Assembly (NCBI GenBank): GCA_018398765.1
Contig: JAHBMJ010002701.1
Location: 5,001 to 16,659 of the forward strand
Origin: Chromera velia
Lineage: Eukaryota; Sar; Chromeraceae
Length of the DNA stretch: 11,659 nt
Direction: 5' to 3'
Part shown: one piece after another, positions 1-8,323 of the stretch
Position numbering within the stretch: the first letter of the stretch is position 1
Layout: every line of letters starts with the position of its first letter
Position numbers and translations under genes: made by a program
Notes under the pieces: model-generated
The model's input: the letters and a program-made list of their open reading frames with translations, nothing else
Told to the model about the DNA's origin: nothing
The model's database searches: none

Positions 1-632
1 CGATCTAGAAACGAACTTGCCGTCTCCCGACGGGAAACGTGATCCCTCCATCTCACCAAAATGTCAGCAGACTTGAACCAGTCCGCTCCCCCACCCCCCT
101 GTGCTTCCTTCTTGACCCCCTCACAGTGAACCAAAGGCCAGGAGGGGGGCAGCCAGGATAGGGACCGGAGACCGACTGCAGATCCCGGACTGCCGCCTCC
201 TCTCCAACTCCCCTCCCCATTCCCCTCCTTGCTCTTACAAACAGCATCGGATCCCTCACCCTCACAGGGACTCTCTGTAGAAGAGGAAGACGATATCGGG
301 TCAGGCAGGTACCATTGTGCCAAAACAAAAAGGTTGGTGCCCCAAACTGCCAGCACGTCCCGCAACCCAACTGCCTGTCTGAAGGGAGAATCCGAAAAAC
401 TGCCACTGTCACCTCCCCCCTCTCCCCGCCCCTGCAGCAGCCAGGGCCACCGCTCTGCAAGAACTGGAACTCCCTGCGAGTTCGCGGCACCCTCTCCGCC
501 CTGGGCATACACGGACTGGGGCGAGATTGGACCTCCCCCCTCCCTCTCCCCCTGCCCCTTTTGTGCAGGAAAGGGAACAGGTGTCTCCAGGGAATTTACG
601 TGGCCGAAAAAGAAGGGGACAAAGCCCCGTCG
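1..632 (-). CDS. probable 3' exon of the methyltransferase gene, running off the left edge
   Basis: One minus-strand frame is free of stops from about 632 to base 1, 210 codons, and continues beyond the window. Candidate acceptors in phase 0, which fits the phase-0 end of exon 3, lie before 632 (gtatgtgcag) and before 551 (ggggcag after a pyrimidine-rich stretch). The frame contains GGPISPQS (about 525-502), which recalls the 'GP.tQ' motif that follows the ADVDF motif in MidA/NDUFAF7 proteins. It also contains VWGTNLFVLA (about 350-321), which recalls the family's final 'MGt.f..LA' motif. After that the sequence is rich in Gly, Ser and Glu and resembles no domain I know. The motif matches are loose, so this is an inference from position, phase, openness and two weak motifs. 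Confidence 0.35.
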
Positions 633-660
633 CTGCACATACAAACACGTGGACGCAGTC

Positions 661-746
661 TCTCGCTCTTTTTTTTTTCTCTCTCTCTCTCCCCAACCCG
701 TGTGTGCGTGTATGTGTGTGTGAGAGAGAGGGAGAGAAAGAGAGAG
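661..746. repeat. low-complexity T/CT/TG/GA block
   Basis: A T run passes into CT dinucleotides (about 668-691), then TG dinucleotides (about 701-722), then GA-rich sequence to 746. It lies in the probable last intron of the methyltransferase gene (between about 633 and 995), which otherwise shows nothing recognisable except TCTG/CCTG repeats at about 867-889. Confidence 0.85.
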
Positions 747-941
747 TGCAGGCTGTCAATCAGGCAGGACATGTGACTCCCGATGCTTAATCGGGCATTC
801 AGACGTGAAGAGCGGAGAACAAGGAATGCCTGTTCGCGATGTACTCCCAGTCTCTCGACGTGTTTATCTGTCTGTCTGCCTGCCTGTCTCCATCAAGGTT
901 TTCTCTTTCGATCACCACCGACACCCAGACACGCGATTACA

Positions 942-961
942 AACACACACACACACACACA
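942..961. repeat. (AC)n microsatellite
   Basis: An uninterrupted AC run just downstream (minus strand) of the third methyltransferase exon. It sets a limit on how far that exon can extend: past it the reading becomes alternating Cys-Val. Confidence 0.9.
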
Positions 962-995
962 GAGGTGCTCTCTCCTCTTCGCTGACCATTCCGAC

Positions 996-1950
996 CGCCG
1001 CCAGGTGAAGGAAGTCAACGTCAGCTGTCACGTCCGCAAGACCAGGACATCGAAACACCGCGTCTGCCCCCGCGAGGGTGTGCTCACTGCTCAGTTCACG
1101 CGACCTCTCACCGTCCAGCCCAGGATGGAACGCCTCCCTGCAGCCCTCCCTCTGAGAGAAGGCTCTGCAAAGAATCAAGGACGTTGATGGAGGGTCAGTG
1201 CTCAGGAGTTTGGCTGAACTGCAACGCAGCTTTACACTCATCAATTGACAGAGTGGGCTAGCGGCAGGGAGCGAGAACGAGGACATCACGCACATCGATC
1301 GATCGATCGTTGGTTCCTTCTGAAGAATTAGCTCACATGAGTCAGGCCGGACAGCTCGCAGGAGACTTGATGGCGGGCATTCTTTTCATTACCTGGCAGC
1401 CTCAAGCAGAGTTCTCTAGGAGCAGCTGCACAGCAGAGAAAGAAGGATTGTCCAAACCCAAAACTCCCAGCCAAACCTTTCTCCCCCTCCCTGAATTTCC
1501 CTCTCTCCCTTAATTGTTTTTCACCCACACCTACCTGAGAGTGGCCCCCCCTGGCTGTAGAGCGAGAGCCAGATGGCCGTCGAATCCGTAGTCTGCCGTC
1601 AGCACTGCACCATTGAAGGACCCGAACAGAGCGGCCCACGTCTCCGTCAGAGCTTCCATTCCCAAATTGACCAGAAGAGGAATTCGGAGAGAACCCGACT
1701 CAGTTTCGCCGTCTTCGTGCTTCCCTGCATCAACTCATACCAGTACAAACGGAAGGACAGCAGCAAGGTGACAAACAAATAGAAATTCCTGGAGGTAGGA
1801 AAGAAGGAGAACAGAGCGGTAAAGAGGCAGACGGCATAGAAGCCCAAACGAAGAACCCCGACACATGCAATGCGCATTTGTGAAACCTCTGCGCAGTGCC
1901 CTTCCTTTTGGGAGATTCAGAATCGAAGACAGAAAGCAAGAAAGAAAGAC

Positions 1951-2018
<68 letters not shown>

Positions 2019-2048
2019 GAAGGAAAGAAAGAAAGATGAAAGAAAGAC

Positions 2049-2099
<51 letters not shown>

Positions 2100-2296
2100 A
2101 ACGGACCGGCAAGTGCCCGCAGCCGCGCCCTCACTCTCTCCAAATTCCACCCCGATCCCTGGAGGCCTGCCCATCTGTCAAGAAAATTTATTCCGCATAT
2201 TTTTTTCACTACATGTGAGTACATGGCAAGTAGAAACCTACATGAAGCGCAAGACGGACAAGCTTGCAACAGAGGGACAAAATGACGACACACACA

Positions 2297-2333
<37 letters not shown>

Positions 2334-4072
2334 CACCATGTAGTCAGACTGTCGGAAAGACTGAGAGAAAAACACGAGAGAAACCAAAAAGAGCCGAAGA
2401 ACAAAGAGACACGCTGGGCACGACAGAGATTCCTTGAAGGGGAACAAAGAATAACCCCTCCAAGAATGACCTGTACAGGCTCTGAAGCGTTGCCATTCTC
2501 TTCTCATCCCTTCCCTTTGGCTCCGACTGTTTACTGCCATCTCCTCCTGTGGCTGTTTCGTCGCCCCCCGTCTGCTTTTCTGCCTCCACCTCAAAGAGAG
2601 AAGCTGCGTGAACGAACGCCTCCAGATATCTGAGAAGCACGAACAGGCACACCACAGTGCATGACCAAATCAGCGGGGGGGAAGGTTGCAAGAACAATTC
2701 CTTACAAGCAGCTCCATACATGTTTGTTGTAGAAGCAGAAGAGAGAGGAAACCTTGCAGGAGCACGAAGACACAGAGACGGTTTGTCTTTCGGTCCCCTC
2801 TATATATAGGACTGGTTCGTACAAGAGAACATGGAGTAGCTTGTTCAGAAAGAGAACATGGAGTAGCTTGTTCAGAAAGAGAACATGGAGTAGCTTGTTC
2901 AGAAAGAGAACATGGAGTAGCTTGCTCAGAAAGAACGAGGGAAGGGGAAACAAAAGTAGTCCGCCGAGCTTTATTTTTCTGACTTTCTTGCTTGCATTGA
3001 TGCTTCGTGTCCCTGCTGTCGACTGACTGACTGACCGTGTAGAACGAAGGAAAAGAAGTTCGTCCTCTTCTGTGCATTTTGGCTTTGTGTCTTGTGACTC
3101 TCCCTGTCCTTTTGCCTTTCTGCACCGGACCAGACCCGCCCTAATCGATCTGTATGCGTCCCTGCTGAGGGCGGTGTCGGTGCTTCTCAGGAACAGTTTC
3201 CCTCCCTCTTTGTTCTTCTCCCCCCCCACGATCTTGTGACCCCCCATGAAGGCCTGTGAGAGCTTTTCAAATCTCAAAAGAGACTCCTCAGACAGCGCCT
3301 TCACTCCCACCCGAGCACCCAAATCCTGCAACACCCGCAGTTCCACTACAGGCATGACAATTCCGATTTCTAGGGAAAGGGGGGAGGGGAGGGAGGTGGG
3401 GGGGCGGTCGGGCGGTAGGCGAGCGTCGTCGAGAGACACACGAACCTTGGCGTACGGAAAAGTGTCAGGTAACTCATTGGACACAAACACCCCCGGAACG
3501 CCTGTGTAGGATTCAGGGGTGGGTTTTGACAGCAGAGAGGCCATCTGGGTCGTAACGTCGGTGGAATTCCGAACGTCTCCTTTGAGAATTGTGAAGGCCC
3601 CTGTGTCGACAAACTGTTTGTTGAGTTCTTTTTGTGCCTCCTGCAACCCTTCAAAAACCTCAAAACCAACGTATCGGGTCCGTTGGGCGAGGAGGGGATG
3701 GTGCGTGTGGAGGTAATTGAGAATATCATGAGAGAGCGCTCCGGTCCCTCCGCCGAACTCAAACAAAAAAAGGTTTTCCGACGGATGAAGCTCTTGGATG
3801 TCGTACAGAGCCGTCACCGCCCTCTCTGCAAACGCTTGTCCGAAACCGGGAGAGAACAGAGTTGGGAGTGTCTGAAAATCTTTTGTGACCCCCCCTCTGC
3901 CTTTGCTGTAGTATCCCCACACAGGGTGGTAGACGGCGTCCTCATAGAATTCATCAAACAGATAAACCAGCCGGAGTACCTGGGGGAGGATATCCAGGGT
4001 GGGGGGAAGACGTGCACCTTGAATTGCGTCCATGAAACAAAAGAAGACGACCGCTGGCAGCAAGGTAGCCAT
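996..4072 (-). CDS. MidA/NDUFAF7-family (DUF185) SAM-dependent methyltransferase, multi-exon, 3' end unresolved
   Basis: Proposed exons on the minus strand are 4072-3136, 1724-1535 and 1164-996 (or 987). Phases agree at both junctions: Gly313 and Arg376 are split codons. Residues 1-20 form a hydrophobic signal or anchor sequence. VYHPVWGYYSKG (47-58) matches the family's N-terminal 'Y.P..GYY' motif, EFGGGTG (105-111) is the glycine-rich SAM motif I, and NELPDTFP (199-206) matches the conserved 'NE..DALP' motif. Exon 2 supplies LTADYGFDG (354-362), and exon 3 supplies LRAF at the junction and GLADVTADVDF (417-427). These match the C-terminal motifs of NDUFAF7, which dimethylates an arginine of a complex I subunit in mitochondria. 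The hydrophobic leader looks secretory or plastid-directed rather than mitochondrial, so the substrate here is unknown. The ATG is the first in frame. The weakest points are the first donor (g|gtctgg) and the exact end of exon 3. The gene is divergent from the transporter gene at 4702. Confidence 0.8.
1165..1534 (-). other. intron 2 of the methyltransferase gene (370 bp)
   Basis: The donor CTCAG|GTAGGTG and acceptor TCCTTGATTCTTTGCAG|A are both close to consensus. The two flanking nucleotides AG plus A rebuild an Arg codon and give 'TLRAF', the expected family sequence across this point. A short (ATCG)4 run lies at 1294-1309. Confidence 0.8.
1928..2101. repeat. (GAAA)n tetranucleotide tract, purine-only on the plus strand for long runs
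   Basis: About 170 bp of GAAA units with scattered variants (GACA, GATA, GATGA). The longest pure run is about 2050-2101. It lies in intron 1 of the methyltransferase gene. The spurious FFLS and KERK reading frames in this area are translations of this repeat. Confidence 0.95.
2288..2333. repeat. (CA)13 followed by (GA)9 microsatellite
   Basis: CA dinucleotides at 2289-2314 pass directly into GA dinucleotides at 2315-2332. Intronic, in the same intron as the GAAA tract. Confidence 0.95.
2827..2934. repeat. 27-bp tandem repeat, four copies
   Basis: Units start at 2827, 2854, 2881 and 2908. The first three are identical, and the fourth differs by one base (GTTCAG to GCTCAG). The unit begins GAACATGGAGTAGC. 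Because 27 is divisible by three, it reads as a nine-residue repeat in open frames on both strands, but the gene model places it inside intron 1. A degenerate partial copy may precede it at about 2814-2826. Confidence 0.95.
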
Positions 4073-4701
4073 CTTGCACTACAGAGAGTACAGACGACTT
4101 GATGCTAATCGAAAAAGGTGGCTTCTATGATATGTACGCGTCGATGTAATGTATCCAAGCTCAATTTCTGTTCTTCGGCCGGGCCAGGACGCTTTGATGT
4201 GACTGCATGCAGACGACGTCGGACATCGTCGGACAGCTGATTAGCAGGGCAGGAAATTGTGGCCAATCTGTCCTAGTGATCTTTTGCTTTGTTGACCATT
4301 CATGACCATTCATTGAATCTTCATTCATTGAATGAATCTTCAATGCCGCGTCTCCCGCGAAACTCCGTCTCTCTTGACGCACGCATACGCACGCATTGAC
4401 CTGCGTGGATTGACGCACGCATGATCCGCGTCTGACCATCGTCTGACCTTCCGAAATTTCCCGAAGATTCCCAGTGAAATTTCCCACTGGCACCTGCAGT
4501 CTGGCAGACAGACTTCCGGTCGTCCTTGTAAGTGTATATACTGAGTTCACAATCACTGCATGCCCTTTAGCAAACAGCAAGAGAATCACAGCAACTCACC
4601 GTTGGAATTTCCGGAGCTTGAGCCGCTTCCTCGAATAGCAAGACCAGGCACAAAGACTGTGGACTCGATTTGGCTCACCGATACACTGGCATCCTCCCAT
4701 A
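4073..4701. promoter_or_regulatory. divergent intergenic region with duplicated short words; likely promoter area of two genes
   Basis: 629 bp lie between the start codons of the methyltransferase (minus) and the transporter (plus), so promoters for both should lie here unless 5' exons exist elsewhere. The stretch has paired short words: CGTCGGACA at 4217 and 4227, GACCATTCAT at 4294 and 4304, TGAATCTTCA at 4314 and 4333, ACGCACGCAT at 4377, 4387 and 4413, GTCTGACC at 4430 and 4441, and GAAATTTCCC at 4453 and 4476. An inverted repeat CCAGTG/CACTGG lies at 4471-4490. A TATA-like TATATA is at 4535-4540, about 160 bp before the transporter ATG. No coding frame here looks real. Confidence 0.5.
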
Positions 4702-6216
4702 ATGTCTGGTGTTGTTTGTGTTCGGTACTTCACGCCCATCACCCCAAAGGAAGAGGGCAGCATCGTCTACTGGAAGAAGGCACCATCCGAATTCACAGGA
4801 ACAGATCTCAGAAAGGCTCTTGAGGCAAAGGGCCTGCCCCTAGAGGTCAGGGAGGGAACCAAAAGACCTCGATCTTTAGTTTCAGCACGTTCACTCTTCT
4901 GTCTTCCTCCTACGCATGCCTCGTCATTCCCGCTCAATCTAAATCTTGTACATGGCTGAATGGCTGCGTGAAAGACTCTGCACCTCGACGGCCCTGGTCT
5001 CCCGGCTTGTCTGTCAGTAACTTTAGCTTCCCTATAGATCTGCTCAGTCTGTGACGCAGCGTGTCTCGTAAGTCCTCCCGCCTTGCTGTTTTCACTTCAA
5101 ATCCTGTACATAAATCTGCTGAGAGCCTTCTCCTGTGTTCTTGAGTTCTCTCTCTGTGTCTGTCTGCAGGAGCACATACCTCAAGCCTACAATGAGGAAG
5201 TGAAGGGGTACCAGAACCTGGACCTCGACGCAGTCTTCAGAGTGCCCCCCTCTGGCACGCTCAAGCTCGATCTCCGTCTGACTCCCCTGATCACCCAGGT
5301 GCCCGAGATAGCCGAAGGGGGAGGGGGGGAACACAAGCAGCCTGTGCGAATGGCCAACCCCGGCCCGATTGGTCTGTTTGCCTTCGGTATCACGACCGTG
5401 CTTCTGATGATGGTGGAGACAGAGGCCTCTGCCAAAGCCCTGGAATACCTTGTGTTCGCCTACGCGATGTTCCATGGGGGCATGCTCCAGGTGATTGTGG
5501 GGTTTGTCGAAGTTTTTAGAAACAATCTTTTCGGTGCCGTGGCGTTCAGTGCCTACGGTGCTTTTTGGCTAGGATGGGGTCTCTATCATATCCTCGTGGA
5601 GGCAGAGGTCCTGCCAGGAGATAAATTCCCCGTCGGGAAGTGCATCTATCTGAGTGTCTGGGGTGTCTTCACCTGTATTCTGTTTGTCCAGACACTGTTC
5701 ATTAACAGATGTCTCCAGTGGATCTTCGGGACACTCACAGTCGCCTTCTTCCTCCTAGCGGGGGGGGTGTACTCGCGGGAGGCGCGAATCGCGGGGGGGG
5801 CTGTTGGGATTGTGTGCGCATTGATTGTCTTCTATACTGCAACCGCAGAACTGTCGAACGATCTTGGGTACATACACCTGCCTCTGGGACACGTGTCCAA
5901 ACACCCCGAGGAACACGGAAACTCAGCTGCAGGTCGGACTGCCGTGCTGACACGAGCAGACCCTGCAGGCATTGTGCCGCTGCGTCTGAGGGGTCAGAAT
6001 AACAACAACAGCAACTCGGCAAACATGCCGCACTTGCGCAAAGACCCATCGATGCCCCGAGTGAGTGCCACAAGCGCGCCCTTGGTTTTTGAGAACGGAC
6101 CAGGAGCGCCGGCGGTGGGGGGTGCAGCGGCAGGGGCAGTGAGGGGGAAGGAGATGGAGGCAGGACCCTCCCGTGCCGAGCTTGAGGGGGTGGTAGACGA
6201 ATTTCTTGAGGAGTGA
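4702..6216 (+). CDS. GPR1/FUN34/YaaH (AceTr) family acetate/monocarboxylate transporter, two exons
   Basis: Exons 4702-4845 and 5170-6216 give a 396-residue protein. Members of this family move acetate, succinate or related anions (or ammonium) across membranes. The family signature near the first helix is clear: NPGPIGLFAFGITT (111-124). Further matches are the HGGMLQVIVGFVEVFRNNLFG region (150-170), SAYGAFWLGWG (175-185) and, after the last helix, AELSNDLGYIHLPLG (274-288). Six hydrophobic segments lie at roughly 113-131, 138-160, 168-190, 207-226, 231-249 and 255-273. A hydrophilic N-terminal region (1-105) is split by the intron. The C-terminal tail (about 290-396) is low-complexity and probably disordered. 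The start has A at -3, and no upstream ATG is in frame. The transported substrate cannot be told from sequence. Confidence 0.92.
4846..5169 (+). other. intron of the AceTr transporter gene (324 bp)
   Basis: Donor GAG|GTCAGG, acceptor TTCTCTCTCTGTGTCTGTCTGCAG|G with a strong pyrimidine tract, phase 0. Without removing it, the first exon's frame ends at 4959 before any membrane segment. Splicing joins LPLE to EHIPQAY and keeps one continuous frame to the stop at 6214-6216. Confidence 0.88.
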
Positions 6217-6842
6217 GGGGTGACTGGTGGCGTGAGGGGATGAGGAGGAAGAGAGAGGAGAAACAGTACCCCTCCTTTCCTTTCTTTTTCGTTTTTACTT
6301 TCGCTTCTTTGACTCCGAAGGGTTCAAAAGTTGAAGAGAGTGGAGACAGAACTGCATTGGGTGATTGCAAAGAGAGGAAGAGAAAGAAAAGAAAAGGAAG
6401 AAGAGGGCGACCCAGAAGACGAGACAGTACAGAAGACGGTTGAAAGAAGCGTAAAGAGCGAAGAAGGGGGGTGAAAGATAGTCCTCCGTCTACCCACTGC
6501 ATGCGACGCTCTGTTGTTCATCACTTAATTAATTCAACAAAATAAATGCCCAACGCAGCGAATCGGAAAGATGTGCTCACATCTGGGCGCCTATGTGCAA
6601 ATCTGAGTAATGATGGTTCTCACTCGTTTGCGGGCTCATCTGTGAACCACTGAATTCAGTCACGGTCGTCTTTTTGTTACAGATGAACTTGCTGCTTTCT
6701 TGCTCACTGATGTGCCAGTGACGTCTCCCCCTCCTCCTTTTTCTCTTTGTCGTTCTTTCCTCTAATTAATTCGAAAGAAAGGAGGGGCAGCTAGAATCTC
6801 GGGAGGCGCTGCCGTAATTCATCCGTTGACGTGTTTGAAGGG
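6217..6842 (+). other. 3' flank of the transporter gene, no gene seen
   Basis: The first 250 bp are purine-rich (GAGGAGGAAGAG-type), as expected of a 3' UTR. A possible poly(A) signal AATAAA stands at 6541-6546, 325 bp after the stop. Just after it, AGATGTG-CT-CACATCT (6569-6584) forms a short perfect inverted repeat. No frame in this stretch shows a protein I recognise. Confidence 0.4.
6541..6546 (+). terminator. possible poly(A) signal of the transporter gene
   Basis: AATAAA on the sense strand, 325 bp after the stop codon, in an AT-rich patch after a purine-rich 3' flank. Whether this organism uses AATAAA is unknown, so this is tentative. Confidence 0.25.
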
Positions 6843-7174
6843 ATGGTAAGTCGAACAGAAAAGTTCCTGTGCCTCCCTCCAACCTGCATTTGTATTTTTG
6901 TTCTGTCCGTTTGTGTGTGTGTGTGATTGGACGGGTGGACGTGTCTCTGTCTGCTTTTTTGGTGCAGTCTTCATGTGAGCGACCACTTGCAATTTTTTAT
7001 TCGCTGATTCATGCAATGAGAAGAGGGAGAGAAATGGCGGGGGCAGTTAAGCGAGCGGAGAGTTCAAAACAAATCCGAATTCAATTTGCGACTTCGAAAC
7101 CTTTCAAGAATGATTCATCACAGTATTTGTACGAAACACCACGTCAGATCTCTTTAGCTAGATTTTTCTATTAA
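6843..7174 (+). CDS. possible small split gene (or non-coding transcript) around an orphan intron
   Basis: A near-ideal intron, GATG|GTAAGT to TCTGCTTTTTTGGTGCAG|TC, spans 6846-6967 (122 bp). Exon 2 then has an open frame of 68 codons ending in TAA at 7172-7174, rich in Lys, Arg and Ser, with no recognisable domain. The only in-frame ATG upstream is 6843-6845, directly at the donor, because a TAG lies 17 codons before it. The coding part would therefore be Met plus exon 2, 69 residues. It could equally be a spliced non-coding RNA or a 3' UTR intron of the transporter. I do not recognise the product. Confidence 0.2.
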
Positions 7175-7941
7175 AAAATCGAAAAAAGTTCAAAAAACAA
7201 TGAGATATGCAGGGACCCACAACAGGGTTGAATTCATTATTTATCGGTTGACAACTTTACATCTAGCTTGACATATTGTCTATCATATTGTAGTTTGTGA
7301 TCTAGTTTGTAACAATGTAATCGCATTGTAGCGTATTTCTGAATAGTTTTATATTAATCAATTCATGCACATTTATCATTGAATGATGTGCTTATTAGGA
7401 TTAGGATTAGGATGGGTTTGTCACGAGGTCCACTAGCTGCTATATAAAAACATTTATCCTAATATTTTTACAGAAATCGATCTAGGAATTGATATAGATT
7501 CATAACTATGCATACATAGACTCAGACTGAACATTAACGTCCTGGGTCGTGGTTAGAAGACCTCTACCGGGTCCACTCTAGCCTAGATAAGCCTACACCG
7601 TTTTAATTCAATTAAATTTAATGATATTTAATGGATGAACACCATGAGAACGATGATAAAGTTTCACTAAATTTGAAAACTTTTATGGTTTAATCTAATA
7701 GTCAGTATGAGCCGCACTCAGTCTTGCTAGACTTGAAACTTGAAGTAAGCAGAAAACTGTTAGCATAAGACGAATGAGGCTGGTCGTTGGCCATCGGAGT
7801 CGGAATTAAACAGGCGTGCCCCCCGGCCAGCCCCCAAACCGTACGTACGCGTTCAATGGGCACGCCGTACACTATGCGTGCATACATCGCTATGAGATAT
7901 CATACAAGCGATACACTAATGACCATGTTTGATTTGATTTA

Positions 7942-7977
7942 ATTTGATTTGAGGTATGGCTTAAGCTCAAATCAAAT
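7942..7977. repeat. perfect inverted repeat, 12-bp arms, 12-nt loop
   Basis: ATTTGATTTGAG (7942-7953) and its exact reverse complement CTCAAATCAAAT (7966-7977). An additional GATTT-rich run precedes it (7930-7941). Confidence 0.9.
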
Positions 7978-8020
7978 ATCCAGTCAGGGAGGACCTAGTG
8001 TTTAAAGACCTATCAAATAC

Positions 8021-8036
8021 GATCAAATATTTGATC
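8021..8036. repeat. 16-bp perfect palindrome
   Basis: GATCAAATATTTGATC equals its own reverse complement. It shares the ATCAAAT word with the inverted repeat 44 bp upstream and with TATCAAATA at 8011-8019. Confidence 0.9.
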
Positions 8037-8303
8037 AATATGACTTTCAACCTCAAATATGAAGGTGCTGAAAAAACTAAGTACCGATCCTCGGGTGAGG
8101 AAGGCTACCGACCTCTCTATATTCACCTCCAACAAAAGGGGCTTGTTGTCAGCCCTGGCGCGGCACAGAGGGTAGCCGAACTTACCAACTCTGGATGCTT
8201 AGCTACCCAGAAACAGGACGGTTCCAACACCAACAGCAATAGCAAACGTGTGCGCGGTTCTCCGTCTCACCCCGTTGTTATCTCTCCGTAACCGAATAGA
8301 AGC

Positions 8304-8323
8304 CCAGGAGTACCCACTCCTGG
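8304..8323. repeat. perfect hairpin, 8-bp stem, ACCC loop
   Basis: CCAGGAGT / ACTCCTGG with a four-base loop. It is followed by a five-bp stem TAGAG/CTCTA (8337-8352) and preceded by GGGTAGC/GCTACCC arms (8170-8176 and 8202-8208). Confidence 0.85.

Larger units (their letters stand above)
1725..3135 (-). other. intron 1 of the methyltransferase gene (1411 bp), repeat-rich
   Basis: The donor is G|GTCTGG after Ala312. The acceptor is TTGATGCAG|GG, preceded by a long pyrimidine-rich stretch (about 1780-1741). Removing it joins codon G|GG (Gly313) and puts exon 2 in the frame that encodes LTADYGFDG. The first exon's frame happens to stay open to 2702, because the intron is purine/pyrimidine biased and its 27-bp tandem repeat has a length divisible by three. 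That read-through has no family resemblance. Within it lie the 27-bp repeat, CA/GA runs and the GAAA tract. Confidence 0.65.

Noticed and set aside
1647-1877. Minus-strand 76-codon frame with hydrophobic stretches
   Set aside because: It overlaps the pyrimidine tract before exon 2 and exon 2 in another frame. Hydrophobicity is what a T-rich tract encodes by chance.
1730-2404. Long frames full of FFLS or KERK repeats on both strands
   Set aside because: They are translations of the GAAA tract, open in several frames simply because the repeat lacks stops.
2702-3134. Continuation of the methyltransferase first-exon frame to 2702, including a nine-residue repeat
   Set aside because: The residues show no family resemblance and the repeat is a DNA-level tandem repeat. 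The true family C-terminus is found after an intron, so the read-through is taken as intronic.
7394-7411. Three ATTAGG units as interstitial telomere repeat
   Set aside because: Only three units, and the host telomere sequence is unknown. Could be chance.
7998-8291. 97-codon plus-strand frame in the AT-rich island
   Set aside because: No recognisable domain, and it spans the hairpin cluster and palindrome. It looks like a chance frame.
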